Source: UBA710 sp051655145 (lineage in GTDB: Bacteria; Bacillota_I; Bacilli_A; Mycoplasmatales; Metamycoplasmataceae). Taken from it: a DNA stretch of 39,720 bases. The position numbers and the translations under genes are program-made. Below, piece by piece: positions 29,808 to 39,720 of this stretch. The stretch's first letter is position 1, and every line of letters starts with the position of its first letter. The stretch covers positions 1-39,720 of the forward strand of contig JBOFZK010000024.1 of assembly GCA_051655145.1 (NCBI GenBank), read 5' to 3'. The notes beneath the pieces were generated by a model. That model was not told the origin of the DNA, made no database searches, and worked only from the letters and a program-made list of their open reading frames with translations.

Positions 29808-30707
29808 TTACCTTAATTTTGACAATATTCTTAATTTTGATGACCTTGATCTTTTATTTTTCTCTGCTTCTTCTTTTGACACGTTGATTGTTTTTACTTT
29901 TCATTCAAATTCTTCTTGAACTGGTAATTTTAAATTAATTTTAGGTTTTGTTAAGTCCCCAAAGAAATTTTTAACAATTCGATCTTCTATTGAGTGAAAT
30001 GTAATTACTAATAATTTACTACCTTTTTTTAAAAAATTTAAAGAATCTTTCAATGCTATTTTAAGAGATTCTAGTTCATTATTAACTTCTATTCTAATTG
30101 CTTGAAAAACCGCTTTGGAAGGGTTTTTCTTTCTTAAAATAAAAGCAGGAAGTGACTCTTTGATAACTCTATCTAATTCTAATGTTGTATTAATTGGTCT
30201 ATTTTTGACAATGGCATTCGAGATTATATTTGATTCTTTAACTTCTGCGTTATTGTTTAAAATATTCCTTAACTGTTCAACACTATAATTATTAACGATA
30301 TAATGAGCATCAAGTTTTTGATTCATATCCATTCTCATATCTAAATGGGAATCATAACGATAAGAAAATCCTCGACTGGGTTGATCAAGCTGTGGAGAAG
30401 AAACTCCCAAATCTATTAAAATTCCGTTTACGGAATGAATTTTAAATTTTGTTATTTCTGATTTTAAATTTTTAAAATCACTGTTTATCAATTTAAAATT
30501 ATTAGAGATTTCACTTAGATTTGCAGCTGTTCTTTCAATTGCATCTTGATCTTTGTCAAAACCTATAAGCATTCCTTGGTCGTTTAACCTTTTAAGAATT
30601 TCTTTAGAATGACCACCATTTCCTAAAGTTAAATCAACATATATTCCATCATTTTTAATATCTAAATTTTGGATAACCTCATCTAGCATTACAGAAATAT
30701 GTTTCAT
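29808..30707 (-). CDS. rsmH: 16S rRNA (cytosine-1402-N4)-methyltransferase RsmH
   Basis: A 299-residue SAM-dependent enzyme (MraW). Motifs: HISVMLDEVIQNL start, DLTLGNGGHS (SAM loop, about 25-34), GFDKDQDAI, GILIDLGVSSPQLDQPSRGFSY with the ten-residue RsmH signature, and VITFHSIEDRIVKNFF. UGA near 29899-29901 is Trp, after which a basic tail (ending RSSKLRILSKLR) runs to the stop at 29808. Length is normal (295-315). Start overlaps the mraZ stop by one base; 3 bp to the next gene. Confidence 0.96.
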
Positions 30708-31150
30708 TATAGTTTAATACCTTTATCAAACATTTTTTTAGTTAATTGTGCAAGAGAATCTTCACTGTTTACTTGATCGTTGTATTGTTCATAGTTTTCT
30801 TTTGCTCAAATTTCTATAGTTGAGCCCATCCCTACAAACACTACTTCTTTTTTGATAGCGGAAGTTTTAGCATGAAGTTCATCTAATGTGAATCTTCCAA
30901 TTTTGTCAAGCATTACTTCTTGAGTATTTCCAAGAATTAAACGCTTAAATTGTTTTACTAAAGGGTCAAGAGAATTATTTTCTTCAATTTTATCAAGAAA
31001 TTTCTGAAACTCTTCCTTTGTTCTAATTTCTAAGTTATTATCAGAATTTATAGTTACATAAAAAGAATTACCAAGATTCTCCCTTAATTTAGGGGGAACT
31101 ATTATTCTTTTTTTGTCGTCTATACTTCTTTCATATTTACCTAGAAACAT
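30707..31150 (-). CDS. mraZ: Transcriptional regulator MraZ
   Basis: A 147-residue protein with two AbrB-like half domains: FLGKYERSIDDKKRIIVPPKLRE (about 2-24) with the D-x-K-x-R-hxhP pattern, and the second with VMLDKIGRFTLDELH (about 82-96). Start ATG at 31150 is preferred over GTG at 31156 since the SD AAAGGAG (31156-31162) is correctly spaced to the ATG and would touch the GTG. UGA near 30806 is Trp. MraZ forms ring-like oligomers and binds repeats upstream of its own operon; such repeats are visible here (31151-31175). First gene of mraZ-rsmH-ftsA-like-ftsZ. Confidence 0.95.
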
Positions 31151-31182
31151 TACCACTCCTTTCCACTATCTCCCAAATTATA
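31151..31182 (-). promoter_or_regulatory. mraZ promoter with three MraZ-type operator repeats
   Basis: On the minus strand: -10 TATAAT at 31177-31182, then TGGGA (31171-31175), TGGAA (31161-31165) and TGGTA (31151-31155), start points exactly 10 bp apart. This matches the known MraZ operator design (three or four TGGGN-type repeats with 5-base spacers in E. coli; AAAGTG-type repeats of the same period in Mycoplasma). The predicted transcription start falls in the first repeat, and the SD AAAGGAG sits between the second and third. Confidence 0.7.
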
Positions 31183-31224
31183 ATATTTTTTTTCCCATTT
31201 TTTTAAAAAAAGTATTATTTTTTA

Positions 31225-31264
31225 CAAAAAAAAATAAAAAGCTTCCGTTTTTAACTATGGAAGC
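31225..31264 (-). terminator. Terminator of the uvrA-rpoD-nif3-nfo operon
   Basis: On the minus strand, GCTTCC (31259-31264 complement) pairs with GGAAGC (31241-31246 complement) over a 12-base loop and is followed by a T-rich run (TTTTTATTTTTTTTT). It stands about 20 bases after the nfo stop and before the mraZ promoter. Confidence 0.7.
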
Positions 31265-31285
31265 CTGAAAAATATTGAAAAAAAA

Positions 31286-32119
31286 CTATTTTTTTAATAA
31301 AAGTTTGATTTCGTTTTTATAAGGAGATTGTTCATTAATATATGGAGTTTCTAATATAAAGGGAATATTTTCAAATTCTTTACAATATAGAAAATTTCTT
31401 AGAGCTTCTAGCCCAATTTTGCCTCTTCCTATATTTTCATGTCTATCTTTAGAAGAACCTAAATCATTTTTTGAATCATTCAAATGGATTACTTTTACTT
31501 TTGATAATACTTGTTCATCTTTTAACTTTGTTATAAAACCATTTAAATCTGTTTTTATATCATATCCTGCGTCTCATAAATGACAAGTATCCAAACAAAT
31601 TCCTAAACGATCAGAATTAACTTCCTCTAAAATAAACTTTATTTCTTCAATTTTAGAACATAATTCTGTTCCTTTTCCAGCCATTGTTTCAATTAAAATA
31701 TTAACTTTTTCTGTTTTTTCAATAATTTTTTTAAGAGAATAAATAATATTTTTAAGGCCTTGTTCTATAGAAAGATCTAATCTAGAACCTGGATGAATTA
31801 CAAGATATTTACAATCTATATAGTTCATTTTATTGATTTCGTTTATCATGAAATCAATATTAAAATCTTTATTTTTTAAATTAGCAAGATTTACAATATA
31901 AGGACCATGAACTATTAAATCATCAAAATTAAAAGAATTATTTAGTTTTTCTTTTAATTCAGATAAATTATATTTTTCAATACCAACTCTTTTAGAATTT
32001 TGTGGAGCTCCTAAATAAATCATTAATGTATTAGATCCATCTGATTCCATTTCTTCAAAAGAACCTAATAAATATTTAGGGTTTTTAAAAGAAACGTGAG
32101 AACCTAATTTTATTTTCAT
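31286..32119 (-). CDS. nfo: Endonuclease IV (AP endonuclease)
   Basis: A 277-residue zinc TIM-barrel enzyme that cuts at abasic sites in base excision repair. Family motifs: KIKLGSHVSF, YLVIHPGSRLDLSIEQGL, NILIETMAGKGTELC (metal Glu), LGICLDTCHLWDAGYD (metal Asp and His), VIHLNDSKNDLGS (metal Asp/His region) and DRHENIGRGKIG. UGA near 31572 is Trp. Length is normal (270-285). The start overlaps the Nif3-like stop by one base. Confidence 0.96.
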
Positions 32120-32898
32120 TAAATTTTTCTTTCTGTAAAATGAGAATAAAATTTAACTATTGAATTATCAATGTTCTCTCTTTTTAGTTTTTTATAAATT
32201 GCATCTACAAAAACTTCTTCAATGCTATGAGGAACTTCTAAATAAAAAATATTATTGTTATTTAATAAAATTTTTTCATTTCATTTAAGATCTGATGTTA
32301 TAACTAAATCTAATTTTTCTTTTTTATAGATCTTTATTATTTCTTTTATATCTCCAGCACCAGGGGATATAAGTATTTTTTTAACTCATTGGTTTTTACT
32401 ACAATTTGTATCAAGCGTTTTGAAATGAAAATTTTTCTTTATATTAGTGGCTACTTTAATTATTTTTTCATCTTTTGGAAGACAAATCATATAATTAGCT
32501 CCATCTTTTTTATAAATATTTGTTTTTCAGCCAAGTTTTTTTGATATATAGTATCCAGTTGCTTTTTCATCGTTATCAAAATTTGTATGAATAGATAGAA
32601 GAGAAATATTATTTTCAACTAAGGAATTATAAAGAATTTCTGTAGTAGGATATTTTTCAAAAAATTCTTCTTTAGTTGGGGCAAAAATAAATGGATGGTG
32701 TGTAATTATTATTTGACAATCATGTTTTATGGAATATTCTAAAACTTCAAGAGAAAAGTCTAATGCTATTAAAATTTTTTCATCTTTACTATTGGATATT
32801 TTAGATGCGTGTTGAATTCCAGAGTAATCTCAGTCATTAGCATTTTTTAAAGGATATAAATTTTCTAACAAAAAAACGATTTCATCAAATTTTTTCAT
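32119..32898 (-). CDS. Nif3-like dinuclear metal-center protein
   Basis: A 259-residue protein of the Nif3/YqfO family (short form without the PII-like insertion). Metal-binding motifs: DWDYSGIQ (usual NWDNVGLQ) near residue 22, ITHHPFIF with the paired His, SIHTNFDN, GAGDIKEI, and near the C-terminus EVPHSIEE. Two UGA Trp (NDW, KLGW) are in frame. The GTP cyclohydrolase I type 2 name is historical; a hydrolase role on nucleic-acid or nucleotide substrates is possible but unproven. The ATG follows the rpoD stop with no gap; SD AAAGGAA lies in rpoD. Confidence 0.9.
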
Positions 32899-34548
32899 TT
32901 ACAATTCCTTTTTATAATTTTTAAGTTTACTTGTTCTAGAAGGGTTTTTTAATTTTCTTATAATTTTAGTTTCCCATTGTCTAACTTTATCTTTAGACAT
33001 ATTTTTTAATTTTCCTATTTCATCTAATGAATGAACTTTCATTCTATTTCCATTTTTATCAAAACCTAATCCATATCTTAATTGAATAATTTCTTTTTCA
33101 CTATTGTCTAAGTTTTTATTTAATAAATCTTCGAATAAATTAGTTAATTCTTCATTTGATGAAAATTCAATTGGAGATTCTATTGTTTCATCAGCTACAA
33201 AATCTGAATAATTTGAATCTTCTTCTTTCCCAACTCTTTTATCAAGAGAAATAGGATCTATGTTTATTTGCTTAATATGTCTTACTTTTTCAACTGTTAA
33301 GCCATTACCATATCTTTCAGCAATTTGTTCATCAGTAGGTGTTTCACCTAATTCTTGTTGAAGTTCGCCTTTAATTTTAGTAATTTTATTTATAGTTTCA
33401 ACCATATGAACTGGCACACGAATTGTTCTTGCTTGATCTGCTACAGCACGAGTAATTGCTTGTCTTATTCATCATGTTGCATAAGTTGAGAATTTAAATC
33501 CTTTTCTATAATCATATTTTTGAACAGCTTTAATAATTCCTGAATTACCTTCTGAAATTAAATCAATAAATGATAAACCTCTATTTTTAAATTTCTTAGC
33601 ATTATTTATAACTAATCTTAAATTTCTATTAATTAATTCATCACGAGCTTTTTTTTGCTGTCTAGGAGTTCCACTTTCAATTTTTTTAGCAAGTTCAATT
33701 TCTTCTTTGGCTGTAAGTAATTTTCCATATTTACCTATTCAACGCATATATCATTTAACGATATCATTTGTTTCAAGAAGATTATTTGTAAGATTTTCCT
33801 TTTTATTAATTTCAGGTTCATCTAAGGAATCGATATCATCAATATCTAAATCTTCATCATCATCAATAATTTCTAATTCAAGTAATTCATCATCATCTAA
33901 ATCAATATCTAAATCTTCTTCATCAAAAGAGTTGGCACAAATTTTATTTTGGATTAAAAAATCTCAAAATTTATCAATTTCATCATCAACAATTTCTAAT
34001 TTATTTTTTTCTAGTAATTCAAAAATGTCTTCTTGAGATAAAGGTAATTTTTTCTTTTTCTTTAAAATAATAGAAATAAAATTTTGATATTCTTTAGGAA
34101 TATTTTCTAAAACAATTTCTTTTACTTCTTCTTCAGCAGCTTTTTTATTATCTTTAGATTTCTTATTTTCTTTTTTATCTAATTTTTTATCAGCTTTAAT
34201 ATTTTCTTTATTTTTGGTTTTATTATTAACTTTTTTATCAGTTTCAATAGTTTCTTTATTTTTTGTTTTCTTATCAGCTTTATCTACTGATATTTTTTCT
34301 TCTTTTGTTTTTTTATTTTTAGAAGAAGATACTAAAGGAGTTTTTTCTAAAGAAACTTTTTTTTCTTCTTTTGGTTTTTCAATTTTTTCTTTTTTAGTTT
34401 TCGTTGATACAGTTTTTTCTTTTGGTTGTACTTCAAAAGATAAATTGTTTAATGTTTCATTTAAACTAATATTAATATTTTTATTTAAAATTTTTATATC
34501 ATCTTTGTTTTTAGATTTGCTTGATTTGTTTTTCACTTTTTTTTCCAT
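32899..34548 (-). CDS. rpoD: Primary RNA polymerase sigma factor (sigma-70/SigA)
   Basis: 549 residues. Residues 1-145 are a very basic, low-complexity tail with a 16-residue repeat (92-107 and 108-123); about 150-205 look like region 1.1; 208-246 is an acidic block. Core: GKYGKLLTAKEEIELAKKI (1.2), ARDELINRNLRLV, GLSFIDLISEGNSGIIKAV, FSTYATWWIRQAITRA (2.3-2.4) and TIRVPVHM, region 3, and region 4 with RYGLGF and HSLDEIGKLKNMSKDKVRQWE (HTH). Trp codons are UGA and TGG mixed. Directs most transcription. Preceded 31 bp by uvrA rather than by dnaG. Confidence 0.96.
34180..34275 (-). repeat. Two tandem 48 bp repeats inside rpoD
   Basis: Two imperfect direct repeats of exactly 48 bp (16 codons) encode residues 92-107 and 108-123 of the sigma factor, sharing the pattern KTKNKE-x-I-x-x-DKK; a weaker third copy precedes them (about 80-91). 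In-frame period, so length variation would not shift the frame. Confidence 0.7.
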
Positions 34549-34579
34549 TTTTCTTCTTTCTATTTTATTATATAAAAAC

Positions 34580-37414
34580 CTAATTTAAAATATTCTTTAA
34601 AAAAATACCTGTTAAGGAGTTTTTAATATTAACTATTTCGTTTGTTTTCCCTTGAAATATAATTTTACCACCTTTTTCTCCTCCTCCTGGTCCTAAATCT
34701 ATTATATAGTCTGAAACTTTAATTACATCTAGATTATGTTCGATTACAATAACTGAATCACCTTTATCAACTATCCTATTTAAAATTTTAATTAAATTGT
34801 TAACATCATAGGAATGTAATCCAGTTGTAGGTTCATCTAAAATAAAAAGAGTTTTACCTGTCGGTTTCTTTTGAAGGTGAGTAGCTAATTTAACTCTTTG
34901 GGCTTCTCCCCCTGAAAGAGTTGTTGCTTCTTGTCCTAATTTTATATAACCTAATCCTACATCAATAATTATTTTCAATTTCTCCTGAATCTTACCTTGC
35001 ATTGAGAAGAAGTTATATGCTTGATCAATACTCATATCTAAAACGTCTGCAATATTTTTATCTCTATATTTTACTTCTAATGTTTCAAAATTATATCTTT
35101 TACCATCACATGTATTACATTTAATATAAACATCTGGAAGAAAATGCATTTCAATTTTGATTGTTCCATCTCCAGAACACTTATTACATCTCCCTCCTTT
35201 TACATTAAAAGAAAAACGCCCTTTAGCATATCCTCTTGCTCTTGATAATTCTAATAATGAAAAGATTTCTCTTATATCATCAAAAACACCTGTATATGTT
35301 GCGGGATTAGATCTTGGTGTTCTTCCAATAGGAGATTGAGAAATTTTTATTATTTTATCAATATTTTCAATTCCTTTAATTTCTGAATGTAATCCAGGTT
35401 TTACATGAGGATTACTTATTTTTTGTTCAATCCCTTTTATTAAAATTTCATTTATTAAAGTTGATTTTCCACTTCCTGATACTCCAGTTACTGAAACCAA
35501 AGTCCCTAAAGGAATTTTAACATTTATATTTTTTAAATTATTTTCACTAGCGCCTAGTACTTCAATAAACTTACCATTTCCAATTCTTTTTTTAGAGGGA
35601 ATAGGAATACTTACTTTTCTTGAAAGATATTGTCCGGTTATTGAATTAGGAGAATCAATAATTTGTTTAACAGTTCCGGCAGCAATTATTTCTCCACCAT
35701 GTTCTCCTGCTTTAGGTCCTATATCCACTAAAAAATCCGCTTCTAGAATTGTTTCTTCATCATGTTCTACAACTATTAGTGTATTTCCAATATTAACCAT
35801 TTCTCTTAATGAGTTTAAAAGTTTTTTATTATCAGATTGGTGAAGACCAATTGATGGTTCATCTAAAACATATAAAACACCTGTTAATTTAGATCCTATT
35901 TGCGTAGCTAATCTTATTCTTTGAGATTCTCCTCCAGAAAGAGTTTCACTAGTTCGATTAAGACTTATATATTCTAATCCAACATTTACTAAAAAAGTTA
36001 ATCGGTGCTTTATTTCATTAATTATAAGTAATGAAATTTCTTTTTTTTCTTCACTAAAATTATCAAAAATTAACATTGTTTTTTCTAGAGCATCTTCGAT
36101 TGAAAGTTTGGTAAATTCATATATATTTAAATTTTCAATTCTAACAGCTAAAGCATAATTATTTAATCTAGAACCTTTACAAGAATTACAACATATTTCT
36201 GACATATATTTTCTATATATAGTTCTAATTTCTTCACTAGATGTTCCTAAAAATTTTCTTTCTAATTTATCTAATACTCCTTCAATTTTTCTTATTCTTT
36301 TAGAAGTATTTCCATTTTTAGAAGTAACTTGAAATTCTATTTCTTCTTTTGAACCAAATTTAATTATTTTTAATTGTTCTTCACTTAGTTCACTTATTGG
36401 AACAGATTTATCTATCTTAGAAAAAGAAAGTAAAACTTCAAATTCTTTTCATTCTAAATTTTCAGAATTATCAATATTAAATCCTGGAAAAGAAATAGCT
36501 CCTTGATTAATTGAAAGATTTTGATTTTTTACTATTAGATTAAAATCAGGTTTTAGTATTACCCCAAGTCCTTTACATGTATTACACATACCAAATGGAG
36601 TATTAAATGAAAATAATCTTGGTTCAATTTTAATCATTTCAAAATCATTTTCAGAACATGAATATTTTTGAGAAAAATTATGAATAGTTTTATCTTCAAA
36701 ATTTTCTATTTCTAAAAGACCATTTGAATATTGCAAAGCAATACTAATAGCTTCGGAAATTCTATTTTTATTTTCTTCATTTAAAACAATTCTATCTACA
36801 ACAATACTTATGGAGTGTTTTTTGGTTCTTTCTAAAAGAATTTCATTATCTAAAGAAACTATTTCATTATTAATTTTTAATCTAACAAATCCTTCTCTTT
36901 TTAATTTTTCTAAAGTTTTTTCATGACTACCTTTTTCTTCTCTTATAACGGGAGATAAAAAAATAAGTTTAGAATTTTCCTTAAATTTAAAAACATTTTT
37001 TATAATGTCTTCTATTGTTTGAGAATAAATTTTTTTATTATGTTTTGGACAATAAGGATCTCCTACTCTAGAATAAAGTATTCTAAGGTAATCATATATT
37101 TCAGTAATAGTTCCTACAGTTGATCTAGGATTATTATGAGTTGTTTTTTGCTCAATACTTATAGCTGGAGATAAACCTTCTATTGATTCAACATTTGGTT
37201 TTTTAACTCCACCTAAAAATTGTCTTGCATATGAAGATAAAGAATCAATATAACGTCTTCTTCCTTCTTCATAAATTGTATTAAAGGCTAAAGATGATTT
37301 TCCGCTTCCTGATAATCCAGTAAAAACTATTAATTTATTTTTCGGTATTTCAAGAGAAACATTTTTTAAATTATTTTCTTTTGCACCCTTAATTATAATT
37401 GAGTTTTTTTGCAT
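34580..37414 (-). CDS. uvrA: Excinuclease ABC subunit A
   Basis: A 944-residue DNA damage sensor with two ABC ATPase modules. Walker A GLSGSGKSS (33-41) and GVSGSGKST; signatures LSGGESQRIRLA and LSGGEAQRVKLA; three CxxC zinc elements: CPKHNKK/CNTCKGLG region (first), CNSCKGSRL (near 36180) and CNKCSGDG...CNTCDGKRY (near 35150). One UGA stretch near 36447 (Trp) joins the two halves; the frame is continuous. Length equals E. coli UvrA (940). SD AGGAGAGG before the ATG. First gene of the operon with rpoD, the Nif3-like gene and nfo; nfo is also a DNA repair gene. Confidence 0.97.
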
Positions 37415-37477
37415 ATCCTCTCCTATCCTTTAAAACTTTTTATTTAAATAAAACTTCTTGATTATTTTTTAAGATAA

Positions 37478-38776
37478 TTAAGATAAAGATTCTAAGATAA
37501 CTTTATTTTCTTTTCTTGTAGAAGAAATTTTAAAAATTTTATATGATTCATCAATAATTTCTTTAGTAATCATTTTTGAAGAAGAAAGAGTAAATAAAAC
37601 ATCATCTTTTTTAACAGGATTTCCTTGTTTAAAATGCATTTCAATTCCTGCTTCAAAATCAATTAAATCTTCTTTTGTTAATCTTCCTCCACCAAGTTTT
37701 AGACAAATATTTCCAAAACTTGCAGCATCTAAAATATCAAAATATCCATCTTCTTTTGCAACTATTTTATGTTGAAATTTAGGATTTCAAAAATTAGGAT
37801 TTTTTAATTTATCTAAATCTCCGCCTTGTAGTTTTACAAAATCAAAAAATTTATTTAATGCTTTTTTATTTTCAATTACATCATCAACTAATTTTTTAGC
37901 TTCTTTAGTATCATTAATTATTTTAGCTTGCTTAAGCATTGTAGCTGTTGAAGAATAAATTAATTCTTTAAATTTAGGTTCTTGAAATTTATTATCTAAA
38001 AAATTAATAACTTCAATTATTTCATTTTTATTTCCAATCATTATTCCTAATGGTTCTTGCATATCGGTTATTTCAACTTTTACATCTTTATTAAATTTTT
38101 TACCGATTAATATCATAACTTTCGCTAATTCTCTAGCATCATCAATATTTTTCATAAAGGCACCAGAACCACATTTTATATCAAGTAAAATACAATCACT
38201 TCCAGTAGCAAGTTTTTTTGACATTATTGAAGAAGCGATTAAAGGAATAGAATTTACAGTTCCTGTAACATCTCTTAGAGCATACATTTCTTTATCGGCA
38301 GGAACAATTAATTCGCTTTGAGAGATTATAGAAATATTATTAATTTTTAAAATTTTAATAAACTCTTCATCAGAAAGACTAATTTTAAAACCAGGTATTG
38401 ATTCTAATTTATCTAATGTTCCTCCTGTATGCCCTAAACCTCTTCCACTTAATTTTGCAACTATTCCACCAAGAGAAGCAATAATAGGTCCTAAAACAAG
38501 AGAAGTTTTATCACCTATTCCTCCAGTTGAGTGTTTATCTAATTTAATTCCATTTAAACTTGATAAATCAATTATTTTTCCGCTTTCAATCATGGCTTTA
38601 GTAAGAAATGAAATTTCATCTATATTCATTCCATTGATAGTTATAGCCATTAAAAAAGAAGACATTTGATAATCTTTAATTATTTTATTTGTAAAATTTT
38701 TTACAACAAATTTTATTTCTTCTTCAGTTAATACTTTCGATTCTCTCTTTTTATTAATAATTTCCAGTATGTTCAT
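37478..38776 (-). CDS. deoA: Pyrimidine-nucleoside (thymidine) phosphorylase
   Basis: A 432-residue enzyme that splits thymidine/deoxyuridine (or uridine) with phosphate. The family signature KLSGRGLGHTGGTLDKLES (about 106-124) and KHSTGGIGDKTS (phosphate site, about 82-93) are intact, and GSDCILLDIKCGSGAFMK follows. UGA near 37785 is Trp; beyond it the C-terminal alpha/beta domain (LGGGRLTKEDLIDFEAGI) runs to the stop, giving normal length (430-440). Starts 2 bp after the deoD stop: same operon. Yields deoxyribose 1-phosphate for the pentose pool. Confidence 0.96.
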
Positions 38777-38778
38777 TA

Positions 38779-39477
38779 TTATAAAATTCCTAACGCCACT
38801 TCCATCATATTTTTAAATGATTTTTCTCTTTGTTCTGGATTAGTTGCTTCATGAGTTACTAATGAATCTGAAATTGTTAATAAACAGGCAGCTTTTTTAT
38901 TAAGTTTTTTAGCATTTATAAAAAGTGCATAAGATTCCATTTCTACACAAACTGATTTAGTTACATTAATTGTATCTTCTAGTTTTCTTGAACTATAAAA
39001 TACTCCTGAAGAGTGAACAATTCCTTTATATAAATTAATATTTAATTTTTTAGCAGAATCATCTATTCTTTTATTTAATTCTTCATCTGGAGAATAAACT
39101 GATTTTTTTTCTCCTAAAACTAATTCTGAAAATGATGAATCATCAGAATAAGCTCCTGTAGCTAGAACTAAATCAAATAATTTTAATTCTTTTACATAAG
39201 AACCAGCTGAACCAATTCTTATAATATTTTCAACATCATAAAATTTAAATAATTCATATGAATAAATTCCTATTGATGGACATCCCATTCCACTTCCAGC
39301 TATAGTAACTGGTTTTCCTTTATATGTTCCTGTATACATAAACATATTTCTTACTGAATTTACTAATTTAACATCTTTTAAATATGTTTCAGCAATATAC
39401 TTTGCTCTTAGCGGATCTCCTGGCATTAAAACTGTTTTTGCTATGTCTTCTTTTTTACTATTTATATGCGGTGTCAT
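38779..39477 (-). CDS. deoD: Purine-nucleoside phosphorylase, DeoD type
   Basis: A 232-residue hexameric-type PNP releasing purine bases from (deoxy)nucleosides. Motifs: MTPHINSKKEDIAKTVLMPGDP (phosphate-binding Gly and Arg nearby), SGMGCPSIGIYSYEL, IIRIGSAGSY, CVEMESYALF (nucleoside Glu) and TISDS with the catalytic Asp. Length matches E. coli DeoD (239). SD AAGGAAAT precedes the ATG. With deoA it forms the nucleoside-salvage operon; mycoplasmas depend on salvage because they lack de novo purine and pyrimidine synthesis. Confidence 0.97.
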   Translation of the reverse strand: MTPHINSKKEDIAKTVLMPGDPLRAKYIAETYLKDVKLVNSVRNMFMYTGTYKGKPVTIAGSGMGCPSIGIYSYELFKFYDVENIIRIGSAGSYVKELKLFDLVLATGAYSDDSSFSELVLGEKKSVYSPDEELNKRIDDSAKKLNINLYKGIVHSSGVFYSSRKLEDTINVTKSVCVEMESYALFINAKKLNKKAACLLTISDSLVTHEATNPEQREKSFKNMMEVALGIL

Positions 39478-39720
39478 AATTTCCTTTTTTTTAATAATAT
39501 TATAACTTATTTAGATATTAAATACTATAATGATCCTTAAAGTTATAACAAATAAAAAAGGAAAAATATTTATAAAAGTAGCTTATTAATTTGTTTTTAA
39601 AACTTAAATAAAAAGTTAATTTAATAACTGAAAAATTTAATATTGTTCCTTCATTTTTTATTTTATTAATATTCAATAAATATAAAAATCATTTATAATA
39701 TATAAATATTATTCAAAATA
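39478..39720. promoter_or_regulatory. Noncoding promoter region upstream of deoD, with inverted repeat
   Basis: 243 bases at the right edge with no supported ORF on either strand. A leftward -10 TATAAT (39499-39504) fits deoD. An inverted repeat with 9 bp perfect arms, TTATAACTT (39500-39508) and AAGTTATAA (39540-39548), overlaps that -10 and could be an operator. The remaining bases to 39720 are almost pure A+T, with TATAAT-like hexamers near 39695; I see nothing else. Confidence 0.4.

Noticed and set aside
31151..31156. GTG start of mraZ at 31156
   Set aside because: The Shine-Dalgarno would abut it with no spacing, and the family begins MFLGKYE-like at the ATG 31150.
34214..34588. Long plus-strand ORFs opposite rpoD and similar antisense ORFs (for example 27977-28345 and 33707-34036)
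   Set aside because: They are mirror images of Lys/Glu-rich or otherwise real genes on the other strand, with low-complexity Ser/Phe composition and no start signals.
37438..37453. 16 bp palindrome TTTTATTTAAATAAAA between deoA and uvrA
   Set aside because: Simple A+T palindrome with no loop and no T tail; expected by chance in this composition.

Overview
This window is from a Mollicutes genome, most likely a Mycoplasma-type organism (genetic code 4). The DNA is very A+T rich, genes are packed with 1-20 bp overlaps, there are lipoproteins with a mycoplasma lipobox, and almost every long gene is read correctly only if UGA is tryptophan (for example the UGA codons in atpA, atpB, ligA, ftsZ-neighbourhood genes, rpoD and uvrA). 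TGG is also used, but less often. No tRNA, rRNA, CRISPR array, insertion sequence or prophage gene was seen. Most of the window is housekeeping.

Layout: 1-970 is the 3' part of a DHH/DHHA1 phosphoesterase (GdpP type) followed by rplI. Positions 1449-3897 hold three lipoprotein genes. trmB (leftward) and a DJ-1/PfpI gene (rightward) diverge from 4489-4546. The complete F1Fo ATP synthase operon, atpI-B-E-F-H-A-G-D-C, runs 5183-12131. Convergent to it is a 1248-residue superfamily 1 helicase (12132-15878) with a DUF4011-like N-terminus and a Vsr/MTES_1575-like C-terminus; it is the best candidate for an accessory or defence gene. Next come a two-gene ABC-2 exporter, rpe (leftward), an M42 aminopeptidase, an unidentified membrane-anchored protein (leftward), the ECF transporter core ecfA1-ecfA2-ecfT, and ligA. 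dnaA (25166-26515, leftward) sits away from dnaN, divergent from yebC.

From 27436 to the end everything reads leftward. There is a dcw remnant, mraZ-rsmH-ftsA-like-ftsZ, with a striking threefold MraZ-type operator. There is a uvrA-rpoD-nif3-nfo operon ending in a clear terminator. There is a deoD-deoA nucleoside-salvage operon. The last 243 bases are an A+T-rich promoter region with no supported gene.

How it works together: the atp operon energises the membrane, ECF/ABC transporters exchange solutes, deoD/deoA and rpe feed pentose metabolism, and ligA, uvrA, nfo and dnaA serve replication and repair. The most interesting points are the helicase with an apparently degenerate nuclease domain, the MraZ boxes exactly 10 bp apart between the -10 and the mraZ start, the unusually divergent FtsZ/FtsA pair, perfect palindromes touching the start codons of atpI and dnaA, and the frequent absence of Shine-Dalgarno leaders at operon heads.
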